Assembly (NCBI GenBank): GCA_025354565.1
Contig: JANXMQ010000140.1
Location: forward strand, 1 to 52,910
DNA length: 52,910 nucleotides
Direction: 5' to 3'
Origin: Akkermansiaceae bacterium
Lineage (GTDB): Bacteria > Verrucomicrobiota > Verrucomicrobiia > Verrucomicrobiales > Akkermansiaceae
Every line of letters starts with the position of its first letter. Positions within the stretch are counted from its first letter, which is position 1. The position numbers and the translations under genes are program-made. This document shows positions 45,259 through 52,910 of the stretch, in pieces. The notes under the pieces are model-generated. The model made no database searches. It was given only the letters and a program-made list of their open reading frames with translations, and was not told the DNA's origin.

Positions 45259-46605
45259 ATGAGATTTTTCGACCTCACCCGCTTGTGCAAACGCGCGAAT
45301 TTTTCGAGTCCCAGCGGCATCGACCGTGTGGACCTCGCCTATTTGATGTGGCTCCGCACTCTGGGTCCGGTGGAATACATGGTGCATGGCGTTGCGGGAT
45401 TTTCAGTGATCGACGAGCGCCTTGGAGATGCCTTCGCGGACAAGCTGGAGGACATTTGGCGGGGCAGGCAGGAGGGTTTTACCCCAACCCAATTACTGCC
45501 TTTCCGGGACACCGCCCAACGCTTGCGTTTGGCCGGAAAATGGCAGGCCCGGCGGCGGGGGCTCGCAGAAATCCAGGCGGCGAAGTGCCTGCAGGATTTG
45601 TGTGGAATCGGGGTATCTGGCTTGGATCTGTTGGATCCGTCCGCCGACGAGCGGACCTATCGGGTGGACGCGCGGTGGCGGCGTGACAATCGGCACGGCT
45701 GCTTTTTTGGAATTTCCCACTCGATGCTTTCCCGGACGGCTTATCTCGCGGCCCTGGCCCGACAGAAGAAATTGAAACGGGTGATGTTCATCCACGACAC
45801 GATACCCTGCGATTTTCCAGAATATTGTCGGGAATATGAAGGCGCAAAACACCTGCTGAGGCTCCGCAATGCCTTCCGCTACGGCACCCATTTGGTCGTG
45901 AATTCGGAATACACCAAGCGCCAGTTGGAAGTCTGGCGACAGATCCTCGATGCGCCGGAGCTGCCCGTCGAAGTGATCCCGATCGGCGTGGATTCGGGGG
46001 TGATGGAGCACTCGCGCTACGATCCGCATTTATTCCCTTCCAAGCGGCCGTACTTCGTCATGTTAGGCACGATCGAGCCACGCAAGAACCATACCTTGAT
46101 CATTCATTTATGGCGGGATTTTGTGGAAAATCTGCCTGCCGAGCAAGTTCCAGAGCTGGTTTTAATTGGTCGCAGGGGCTGGGACAATGAGGCGTTGTTC
46201 CGGATGTTAGATCGGTGCGAATCACTGAGAGGCCACGTTCGGGAAATGAACGGCGTACTTGATGACGAGCTTTGGCCGCTGCTGCGAGGTGCGCAGGCAA
46301 TGCTGTTTCCCTCGTTTGTGGAAGGGTGGGGGATGCCGATGGTCGAGGCCTTGGCCATGGGCGTGCCGGTCATTGGTTCGTCGATTCCGCCATTCCAAGA
46401 AGCTGGCCAAGGAATTCCGATATTGCTTTCGCCACTTGACGGGAAAGCGTGGGGCGAGACGATCCTCGACTACGCCCGTGACGATTCTCCCGCCCGCTTG
46501 GAGCAGGAGGCAAAGCTCAGAAATTTCCGCCCGCCCACATGGGAGCGGCATTTTGAAAAAGTCGCCGCCTTGGTCGGGGAGGAGACACTGCTCGCCCGGA
46601 GTTGA
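45259..46605 (+). CDS. glycosyltransferase family 4/1 (GT-B)
   Basis: A 448-residue protein starting MRFFDLTRLCKRANFSSPSGIDRVDLAYL, an N-terminus shared by GT4 enzymes found in capsule and O-antigen loci. The C-terminal donor domain has YFVMLGTIEPRKNHTLI (about residue 257), VLIGRRGWDNE, and the E-x7-E-type motif in FPSFVEGWGMPMVEALAMGVPVIGS (about residues 350-375). It heads the plus-strand part of the capsule locus, 34 bp before the KpsC-like gene, and would add a sugar to the growing chain in the cytoplasm. Sugar specificity cannot be read from the sequence. Confidence 0.9.
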   Translation: MRFFDLTRLCKRANFSSPSGIDRVDLAYLMWLRTLGPVEYMVHGVAGFSVIDERLGDAFADKLEDIWRGRQEGFTPTQLLPFRDTAQRLRLAGKWQARRRGLAEIQAAKCLQDLCGIGVSGLDLLDPSADERTYRVDARWRRDNRHGCFFGISHSMLSRTAYLAALARQKKLKRVMFIHDTIPCDFPEYCREYEGAKHLLRLRNAFRYGTHLVVNSEYTKRQLEVWRQILDAPELPVEVIPIGVDSGVMEHSRYDPHLFPSKRPYFVMLGTIEPRKNHTLIIHLWRDFVENLPAEQVPELVLIGRRGWDNEALFRMLDRCESLRGHVREMNGVLDDELWPLLRGAQAMLFPSFVEGWGMPMVEALAMGVPVIGSSIPPFQEAGQGIPILLSPLDGKAWGETILDYARDDSPARLEQEAKLRNFRPPTWERHFEKVAALVGEETLLARS

Positions 46606-46639
46606 CAATACCCCCGGTGCCTGAGGAAGCTGATTGCGG

Positions 46640-48670
46640 ATGAAGCCAGATTCGCAGGGGGCAGCCGGATGGATTTACCGCAAGGTATTGAGCCATCCCT
46701 TACTCGCCGCATTTTTGGAAAAACAGGCTGCGGATCACCAAGCTATCCGGGTCGGCTGGGGACTCCGGCCTAGTGGGCGGGCCGCGCTCAGAGCGGTGAA
46801 ACGCGAAGGCGGCAGGCTGTTACTTTTAGAGGATGCGTTCGTGCGTTCGCTTCGGCCTGGCGGGCGCACGGTGTACGGTCTCATCGCGGATTCGCTGGGC
46901 ATTCATTACGCCGCGCAGGGTGAATCGGATCTGCTTTTGGCCCTCGACTCGGGAGAACCTACGGGCTGGATGACTGACCAACCCGAGAGCGCCGGAAATC
47001 CGGAAAAACTCATGGCACGGTTCCGTGAAATCGGGGCGTCCAAGTACAATTGGTTCCCCGGTGAATATCGCGATGATTACCTGCCCGACGAACCGGGCAT
47101 ATTGGTTGTCGATCAATCGCGTGGAGATGCCTCAATCCGCCATGGCGGACTTACCGTTGGCGACTTCGACCGGATGCTGCGGGATGCATTGGACGCAAGT
47201 CAGGGGGCACCGGTGTATGTCCGGGCGCATCCAGATCACCTCTTCCGTAAGAAAATTTCGTGCTTTCCGGGGGCATTACTAACGGATTCACGGGTGAAAT
47301 TACTCCCTCCCGACTTGTCCCCCGCCCAGTGTTTTAGCTTTTGCCACACCGTCATGGTCGGGAGCTCGTTGCTGGGAATGGAAGCTCTCATCCACGGCAA
47401 AAAAGTCGTCACCTACGGCACTCCCTTCTTCGCCGGACGTGGCCTGACAGAGGACCGCGCCGCAGCCTCCAAGCCGCGCCACCCGGTTTCCTTAACCCAA
47501 CTCTTCCAAGCGTCATACCTCCGCTACGGCCATTATTTCGATCCCGACACCCACGAACCTTGTGGCTTCGGGGGAATCCTCGAACACCTCGCCCTGCAAA
47601 AGGAGATGTTCCGCCGGAACCGCGGCTCCTGGGTCACCGTCGGCTTCTCACCGTGGAAGCGAAAAATCGTACCGGACTATCTGCGCGGCCCCGCCAGCAA
47701 TCTTACCCAGGTGAAGGAAATTTCCGAAGCCCGCGCCCACCCGGACACCCGGCTGCTCGTGTGGGGCCGCCGACCAGTCATCCCGGAAAATTTCCATGGC
47801 CGAGCCGTGCGGGTCGAGGATGGTTTCCTCCGCTCGAAAGGCCTCGGCGCGGCCTTCAATTTCCCCTATTCGTGGGTGCTCGACGAGCGCGGCATCTACT
47901 TCGACGCCGCCGCTCCCTCGGATTTGGAAAATTTGCTCAACCATGAATTCAGCGCTGCCGATCTCTCCTCCGCCTGCGAACTCATCCAAGTGCTGCGCGA
48001 AAAACGCCTGACGAAATACAACCTCCCCGGCGATCGCGTGAGCCTCGATGAGAAACTCACCCAAGGTCGCAAAATCATCCTCGTTCCCGGCCAAGTCGAG
48101 GCGGATGCCTCCATCGAATTCGGCAGCCCACAAGTGACCACGAACATCGACCTCCTCCACGCAGTTCGCGCCACCGAGCCGGACGCCTACTTGATTTTCA
48201 AAGCCCACCCGGACCTCGTCGCCGGGGCGCGTCATGGCAGCGTTTTACCCGGCGGTTTTGCCGCCGCCTCCGATCTCGCCGTGACCGAGGGAAATGTGCT
48301 CGATTGGCTCGCCGTCTGCGACGAAGTCCACACCATGACCTCCACCGTCGGCTTTGAAGCTCTCATCCGCGAGGTGCCCGTCGTCACTTACGGCCTGCCC
48401 TTTTACGCCGGTTGGGGGCTCACCACCGACAACATGAAATGCCCACGCAGGCAGCGTCGGCTCACCCTAGAAGCCCTCGTCTGCGGTGCCTTGGTGAAAT
48501 ATCCCCGTTACTTGAATCCCGCGACCGGTGAGTTCACCACCGCCCTCAAGGTGGCTCGGATTCTCACGTCAGACGAAGTCATCGGCGACCGTCGCGATTG
48601 GCAGTTGAAAGCCGTTTCCTTATTGAAAAAACTCTGGGTGAAATCCGCGCGTAAGACCCACTCAGATTGA
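46640..48670 (+). CDS. KpsC-like capsule Kdo transferase, two-domain
   Basis: A 676-residue protein from ATG at 46640 (a TTG two codons earlier is also open). Two related halves are visible. The first has VGWGLRPSGRAAL...LLLEDAFVRSLRPG and SLGIHYAAQGESDL, the second VWGRRPVIPENF...VRVEDGFLRSKGLG and ERGIYFDAAAPSDLENLL. Each ends with a FEALI/MEALIHGKKVVTYG-type segment followed by PFYAGWGLT. This duplication is characteristic of KpsC, whose halves add alternating beta-Kdo residues to build the phospholipid linker of ABC-dependent capsules. No KpsS or Kdo-synthesis gene is in the window. Confidence 0.92.
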   Translation: MKPDSQGAAGWIYRKVLSHPLLAAFLEKQAADHQAIRVGWGLRPSGRAALRAVKREGGRLLLLEDAFVRSLRPGGRTVYGLIADSLGIHYAAQGESDLLLALDSGEPTGWMTDQPESAGNPEKLMARFREIGASKYNWFPGEYRDDYLPDEPGILVVDQSRGDASIRHGGLTVGDFDRMLRDALDASQGAPVYVRAHPDHLFRKKISCFPGALLTDSRVKLLPPDLSPAQCFSFCHTVMVGSSLLGMEALIHGKKVVTYGTPFFAGRGLTEDRAAASKPRHPVSLTQLFQASYLRYGHYFDPDTHEPCGFGGILEHLALQKEMFRRNRGSWVTVGFSPWKRKIVPDYLRGPASNLTQVKEISEARAHPDTRLLVWGRRPVIPENFHGRAVRVEDGFLRSKGLGAAFNFPYSWVLDERGIYFDAAAPSDLENLLNHEFSAADLSSACELIQVLREKRLTKYNLPGDRVSLDEKLTQGRKIILVPGQVEADASIEFGSPQVTTNIDLLHAVRATEPDAYLIFKAHPDLVAGARHGSVLPGGFAAASDLAVTEGNVLDWLAVCDEVHTMTSTVGFEALIREVPVVTYGLPFYAGWGLTTDNMKCPRRQRRLTLEALVCGALVKYPRYLNPATGEFTTALKVARILTSDEVIGDRRDWQLKAVSLLKKLWVKSARKTHSD

Positions 48671-49821
48671 TTCCAGAACGGACATCCGCAATCGCCAGAC
48701 CGCTTTGTATCGAGGTGGTTACAGACACCTTTGTCCCCGACATCAATGGCGTCTCCCTGTCCTTAGGCCACCTCTGCACCGGCTTGCGCGAGCGAGGACA
48801 CCGCGTGGAAATCATCCGCTCCGGCAAGGCCCACAGCACCCACGAAACCACCGTCCTCTCCTGGCCCTTGCCCGGCTATTGGGAGGTCAAAGTCGGTGCA
48901 CCATGGCCCGGCGAACTCCGCCGCCGCTGGACAAAAAACCGTCCAGACATCATCTACGTCGCCATCGAGACTCCCCTCGGCTTCTCCGCCACTGCCGCCG
49001 CCTTGCGCCTAGGCATCCCCGTCGTTGGCGGCTTCCACACGAATTTCTGCGAGTATTTAGAAAACTACGGCACCCACTGGATCGGCAAACAAGTCTGGCG
49101 CTATCAGCAATGGTTCCACCGCCGCCTTGCCCGCACCCTCGTCCCTTCCCCGGAAGCCCGCGACAAGCTCGTGGCCGCCGGTTTCGCCAAAGTCTCCACC
49201 CTCGGCCGCGGCGTGGACACCTCCTTATTTTCACCCGCCCGCCGCAGCGATGCCCTCCGCCAGTCCTTCGGCGTGGAAAACGACGCCCCCATCGCGCTCG
49301 TCGTCGGCCGCGTTTCCATCGAGAAAAACATCGGCCTCGCCATCCGCGCCTTCAGCCACCTCCGCCGCTCCCGCCCCGACATGATCTGCCTCGTCGTCGG
49401 CGATGGCCCCGCCCGCGCCAAGCTGCAACGCGACCACCCCGAAGTCCGCTTCCCCGGCTACCTCACCGGCCAAGACCTCGCCGACTGCTACGCCGCCGCC
49501 GACATCCTTTTATTCCCCAGCGAGACCGAAACCTTCGGCAACGTCCTCATCGAAGGCATGGCCAGCGGCATGGCGGTCCTCAGCTACGACTACGCCGCCG
49601 CCGCCTGGCATGGCATCCACGGGGGAAATCTCCTCAAAGTCCCCAAAGGCGACGAACCCGCCTTCCTCGCCGCCGCCGGACGACTCCTCGATCCCGCCCT
49701 CCGCGCCACCCTCGGCGCCGCCGCCCGCCGCACCGCCCAGCAACTCGGCTGGCCCGCCATCATCGCCGACTTCGAAACCCTCCTCCGCACCGTCATCGCA
49801 GAATCCACCCCATCCTCATGA
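48667..49821 (+). CDS. glycosyltransferase family 4, mannosyltransferase-like
   Basis: A 384-residue GT-B enzyme. No in-frame ATG lies near the 5' end. A TTG at 48667 overlaps the KpsC stop (TTGA), so translation is probably coupled; the domain starts at IEVVTDTFVPDINGVSLSLGHLCTGLRERGHRVEII, typical of GT4 enzymes such as MgtA/PimB-like mannosyltransferases. Other motifs are GGFHTNFCEYLENYG, LGRGVDTSLFSP, VVGRVSIEKNIGLAI and FPSETETFGNVLIEGMASGMAVLSYDYAA with the E-x7-E region. The last codons overlap the POT gene start by 4 bp (ATGA). It may act on the capsule or on a glycolipid. Confidence 0.9.
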   Translation: MIPERTSAIARPLCIEVVTDTFVPDINGVSLSLGHLCTGLRERGHRVEIIRSGKAHSTHETTVLSWPLPGYWEVKVGAPWPGELRRRWTKNRPDIIYVAIETPLGFSATAAALRLGIPVVGGFHTNFCEYLENYGTHWIGKQVWRYQQWFHRRLARTLVPSPEARDKLVAAGFAKVSTLGRGVDTSLFSPARRSDALRQSFGVENDAPIALVVGRVSIEKNIGLAIRAFSHLRRSRPDMICLVVGDGPARAKLQRDHPEVRFPGYLTGQDLADCYAAADILLFPSETETFGNVLIEGMASGMAVLSYDYAAAAWHGIHGGNLLKVPKGDEPAFLAAAGRLLDPALRATLGAAARRTAQQLGWPAIIADFETLLRTVIAESTPSS

Positions 49822-51656
49822 GCCACCGCACCACCCCCTTGGAAACCGCCGGTATGCCCCCCGGCATCCCCTACATCATTGGCAATGAAGCCGCCGAGCG
49901 CTTCTCCTTCTACGGCATGAAGACCATCCTCCTCGTCTTCATGGTCCAATACCTCCACTTCATGGACGGTGCCGGAGGCCGCGCCCTCTCCAGCAACGAG
50001 GCCGTAGAATACTACCACCAGTTCTCCAGTTGGGTTTACTTCACCCCCCTCCTCGGCGCCTTACTTGCCGATATTTTCCTCGGGAAATACCTCACCATCC
50101 TCTTACTCTCCATCGTTTACTGCCTCGGTCACGCCGCCCTCGCCTGCATGGGCAATTACGGCCACGCACCCTGGTGGCTCGGTGCCGGCCTCCTCCTCAT
50201 CTGCCTCGGTTCCGGCGGCATCAAGCCCTGCGTCTCCGCCCACGTCGGCGACCAGTTCGGGAAAAACAACCACCACCTCATCTCCCGCATCTACAACTGG
50301 TTCTACTTCTCCATCAACTTCGGCTCCTTCTTCTCCACCCTTCTCACCCCCTGGCTCTTGGAAAAATACGGCCCCCACTGGGCCTTCGGCGTCCCCGGCG
50401 TCCTCATGGCCATCGCCACCTTCATGTTCTGGCTCGGCCGCAACCGCTTCGTCCACATCCCCCCCGCCGGGTGGCACTTCTTCCGCGAAGCCTTCTCCCG
50501 CGACGGCCTCATCGCCATCAGCAAGCTCATCCCCCTCTTCACCTTCATGGCTGTTTACTGGTCCCTCTACGACCAGTCCGGCTCCTCATGGATTCTTCAA
50601 GCAGAGCAGATGAACCTTCACTTCCTCGGCATCAAGTGGCTCGACGCCCAAATCCAAGCCGTCAATCCCATCCTCATCCTCATCTTCATCCCCCTTTTCA
50701 CCTTCTTCATCTACCCCTTCATCAACCGCCACTTCCCATTAACCCCGCTCCGCAAAATCGGCCTCGGCATGGTGCTCATGGTCGCCACCTACGTCGTGCT
50801 CACCTGGATTCAAACCTGGATCGACGCCGGCCAACGCCCCTCCATCGCTTGGCAAATCATCGCCTACGTCATCATCACCGTTTCGGAAATTTTCGTCTCC
50901 ATCGTCTGTCTCGAGTTTGCCTACACCCAAGCTCCCCGCTCCATGAAATCCTGGATCATGGCCCTCTTCTGGCTCTCCGTCTGGGGTGGCAATCAGTTCA
51001 CCGCCGAGTTCAACCACTTCATCAACGTCCCCTCCGCCGCCGAAAACCAATTCGCCACCGCCACCGCCCAGCTCCCCGCCGACTGGCAAACCTCCCCCCG
51101 CACCATCACCCTCCCCGGCTACGACGGCACCACCGGCACCCCGGACGACTTCGTCGCCCGTTGCACCAATGGCCACCTCGATTCCATCGAAATCCCCGGC
51201 CGTCAGACCTTCCAAGCCGCCGCTACCGCCATCGAGACCGCCGCCAAAGACACCTTCCCCAGCAACGACGCCGGGCGCAAACTCATCGGCACCGTCACCG
51301 ACCCCTGGGGGAATCCCCTCATCTACGACCTCATCGACTCCACCCACGCCCGCATCTCCAGCGCCGGTCCCGACCACACCCCCAAGACCCAATGGGACCT
51401 CGGCATCCTCATCGAAAAAGCCGACAGCGACGCCCCCCCCGCCGCCAGCACCTGGCTAGGCCGCCGCAAGGCCGAGCTCGGCATCCACGAGAAACCCATC
51501 GTCGCCGGCTTCACCCGCACCGAGTTCTCCGGCGGCCAAAGCAAGCTCGAAGGTGCCGCCTACTTCCGCTTCTTCACCTGGCTCGTCCTCGCCACCACCC
51601 TCCTCTACATCCCTTTCGCCTACCTTTACCGCCCCAAGACCTACCTCCACGACTGA
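49818..51656 (+). CDS. POT/PTR-family proton-dependent transporter with extra periplasmic-type domain
   Basis: A 612-residue membrane protein from ATG at 49818; the in-frame open reading upstream to 48705 is out of phase with the glycosyltransferase gene and is a composition artefact. Family signatures are GNEAAERFSFYGMKTILLVFM (the ExxER-type motif), FTPLLGALLADIFLGKYLTILL, LGSGGIKPCVSAHVGDQF and IYNWFYFSINFGSFFSTLL. Helices are recognisable up to about residue 395. An insert at about 400-570 then precedes the last helix (FFTWLVLATTLLYIPFAYLY). The insert has TVTDPWGNPLIYDL and SSAGPD, like the C-terminal part of GspG-type pseudopilins. It sits in the capsule operon by a 4-bp overlap; peptide transport is the family role, substrate here unknown. 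Confidence 0.88.
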   Translation: MSHRTTPLETAGMPPGIPYIIGNEAAERFSFYGMKTILLVFMVQYLHFMDGAGGRALSSNEAVEYYHQFSSWVYFTPLLGALLADIFLGKYLTILLLSIVYCLGHAALACMGNYGHAPWWLGAGLLLICLGSGGIKPCVSAHVGDQFGKNNHHLISRIYNWFYFSINFGSFFSTLLTPWLLEKYGPHWAFGVPGVLMAIATFMFWLGRNRFVHIPPAGWHFFREAFSRDGLIAISKLIPLFTFMAVYWSLYDQSGSSWILQAEQMNLHFLGIKWLDAQIQAVNPILILIFIPLFTFFIYPFINRHFPLTPLRKIGLGMVLMVATYVVLTWIQTWIDAGQRPSIAWQIIAYVIITVSEIFVSIVCLEFAYTQAPRSMKSWIMALFWLSVWGGNQFTAEFNHFINVPSAAENQFATATAQLPADWQTSPRTITLPGYDGTTGTPDDFVARCTNGHLDSIEIPGRQTFQAAATAIETAAKDTFPSNDAGRKLIGTVTDPWGNPLIYDLIDSTHARISSAGPDHTPKTQWDLGILIEKADSDAPPAASTWLGRRKAELGIHEKPIVAGFTRTEFSGGQSKLEGAAYFRFFTWLVLATTLLYIPFAYLYRPKTYLHD

Positions 51657-51975
51657 ACGACAGGAAAATCTGAATGTCCTTCAATCCCAGATTTCACTCG
51701 TACAAAAAATCATCCGCCTGCGTGACCCGAGGACTCGCTACGCCGGACGGGTATCGGAAACGGCTTGTTCCTGGTTACGTCACCTACCGGGCAACCTATG
51801 AACGGGGGGGCATGCCGAATGACGAAGCAGGTGTTTGCCCGGTTATGATGGGAAAAATTTTCGTGCCACTCACACACGTTCATTATCTAATGGTAGGAAA
51901 TGAGATGGGAGCTGGAGTAGATTCTGCCTGATTTGAGATTGACCCGAATCGGCTGACGCGGGAATCTTGCCTTCT
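51657..51975. other. intergenic region, no gene recognised
   Basis: This 319-bp stretch follows the very C-rich POT gene and has lower GC. An 85-codon open frame (51674-51931) shows no family features or ribosome-binding site, and I do not call it. No terminator with a clear stem and T-run was found after the POT stop. Confidence 0.5.
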
Positions 51976-52839
51976 ATGATGCCTTCCCATTCCGCCCGAT
52001 TCGTTTTCGCCATGGTGGCTCTTTGTGCCACGGCTTCTGCTGGTGTTGTGTTCGGCCCGGTGCGTGGCAAGGCGGGGGAGAGCGTCCGTCTGGTGACCAA
52101 GTCAGAGACTCCTGACGGCAATATCCGGCAAACTTTGGCCGGGAAATCCACGGCGGGGAGGATTTTCATCACTCGCGAACGCGACCTGGTCTGGACTTTC
52201 CGCGATCCCGCTGCGGACGGTAGCCGCCGAGGCATGGTCAAGGTGGCGAAAATCTCGACCCACACGAAAACTGTCATCGATGGCAAAACCGAAAACATTG
52301 CCGACGACAGCCCGCTAGCTAGCAAGATGTTCACGATGTCGAAGACTCCTAAGGGGGATTGGAAATTCGAACTGGATGGCTCGGTGCCGCTGACTCGCGT
52401 GCAAAAGGAAATCGACGAACTCAAAGTCTATCTGAAGCGCGATTGGTATCCCGCGCGTGAGCTCAATCTGGGCGACTCTTGGGAATTCGATCCTGCTTGG
52501 GTGAAGATGCTGGTCGAACGGGATTTCCCCGAAGCGCATACCATCGGCACGATGCGTCTCCGCCAAATCCGCCAGTCGCTTCTCGGCAAATCGGCGGTCA
52601 TCGACATCAACATTCACAGCACGGGCGGCGATTTCAAAGCCGATGGTCGCCAGAGCGGCGGGGCGGTGGAACTCACCGGCCAGGTCACGGTGAATCTGGA
52701 AACCATGCTCGACGAGGCGCTCGAACTCAAAGGCACGGTCACCACGAACTCCAGCAAAGGCACGGACATCACGTGGATGAAGCTGCCCGTCCACATCACG
52801 GTCACCAAGTCGTTTGTGAAAAATCCTGCGTGGCCTTGA
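51976..52839 (+). CDS. hypothetical secreted protein
   Basis: A 287-residue protein. ATG at 51976 (or 51979) is preferred over a TTG at 51967. The leader MMPSHSARFVFAMVALCATASA is a Sec signal peptide with a likely cleavage after ASA. The mature protein has RVQKEIDELKVYLKRDWYPARELNLGDSWEFDPAWV in the middle and a run of beta-strand-like sequence (GAVELTGQVTVNLETMLDEALELKGTVTTNSS) near the end. It is a common architecture for uncharacterised PVC-group exported proteins, but I cannot name a family. It stands alone on the plus strand 319 bp after the capsule operon. Confidence 0.7.
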   Translation: MMPSHSARFVFAMVALCATASAGVVFGPVRGKAGESVRLVTKSETPDGNIRQTLAGKSTAGRIFITRERDLVWTFRDPAADGSRRGMVKVAKISTHTKTVIDGKTENIADDSPLASKMFTMSKTPKGDWKFELDGSVPLTRVQKEIDELKVYLKRDWYPARELNLGDSWEFDPAWVKMLVERDFPEAHTIGTMRLRQIRQSLLGKSAVIDINIHSTGGDFKADGRQSGGAVELTGQVTVNLETMLDEALELKGTVTTNSSKGTDITWMKLPVHITVTKSFVKNPAWP

Positions 52840-52910
52840 GGGTCTTCCGGTGCCGGTGCGGCAGACGGATTTCCGGGTGGTGGGGGAATTGACGCTTGGC
52901 AGCGTGGGCG
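52840..52910. other. right edge, no feature recognised
   Basis: The final 71 bp are GC-rich. No start codon with coding support on either strand could be judged at this length. Confidence 0.4.

Noticed and set aside
48705-49817. Long open frame in the same phase as the POT gene, covering the glycosyltransferase gene
   Set aside because: The translated sequence is almost all Arg, Pro and His. It is a composition effect of the C-rich strand; the glycosyltransferase frame has full family motifs.
50030-51673. 547-codon open frame overlapping the POT gene on the same strand
   Set aside because: Arg/His/Pro/Leu-rich with no motifs; a shadow of the strongly C-ending codons of the transporter.
51674-51931. 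85-codon open frame downstream of the POT gene
   Set aside because: No family features, no ribosome-binding site and unusual composition; likely chance.

Overview
The window reads as a chromosomal segment of a PVC-group bacterium, most likely a member of Verrucomicrobiota. This rests on combined traits, not a marker gene: a PEP-CTERM protein built of autotransporter-associated beta-strand repeats, an ECF sigma factor next to an anti-sigma/TPR/vWA fusion and a giant membrane protein, an N-terminal NPYxAP motif, and GC-rich genes with few clear Shine-Dalgarno sites. No rRNA or tRNA gene was recognised.

Layout. 1-3580: a partial gene at the left edge, then an AIPR-type (abortive infection/phage resistance) gene broken near its 3' end by a complete 1397-bp IS4-family element with 10-bp target duplications. 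3805-12227: an L-fucose-type sugar locus, with fucI, a binding protein, an ATPase and a permease on the minus strand, divergent from an AraC regulator and a FucU/RbsD mutarotase; then citramalate synthase. 12468-16765: a PEP-CTERM beta-repeat protein and a two-gene ABC exporter. 17081-about 21250: a run of six small, lower-GC, same-strand genes separated by folded sites with the architecture of integron attC sites. No integrase is present, so this looks like a cassette array lacking its integrase (CALIN). 21320-25123: an ArsR-methyltransferase fusion divergent from metK and ahcY (SAM/SAH cycle), with a decayed gene remnant between the two enzymes and a strong terminator after ahcY. 25163-28269: an Xre/RES toxin-antitoxin pair, a RimB-type retropepsin-like protein and recN. 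28437-40838: the sigma / anti-sigma-vWA / 2285-residue membrane protein block. 40857-51656: a capsule-type polysaccharide locus, with export genes (Wza/KpsD-, KpsM-, KpsT- and KpsE-like) on the minus strand and two glycosyltransferases, a KpsC-like Kdo transferase and a POT-family transporter on the plus strand. 51976-52839: a secreted protein of unknown function.

How the genes fit together. The fucose genes form two divergent units around a 150-bp control region that holds a perfect 16-bp palindrome. The SAM-cycle pair is probably controlled by its own ArsR-methyltransferase neighbour. The capsule locus supplies chain building (KpsC plus glycosyltransferases) and ABC-dependent export. The observations I rate highest are the integrase-less cassette array, the sigma/vWA/giant-protein block, the basic repeat tail on the KpsT ATPase, the extra pseudopilin-like domain in the POT transporter, and a local excess of the pentamer GTTAG/CTAAC.
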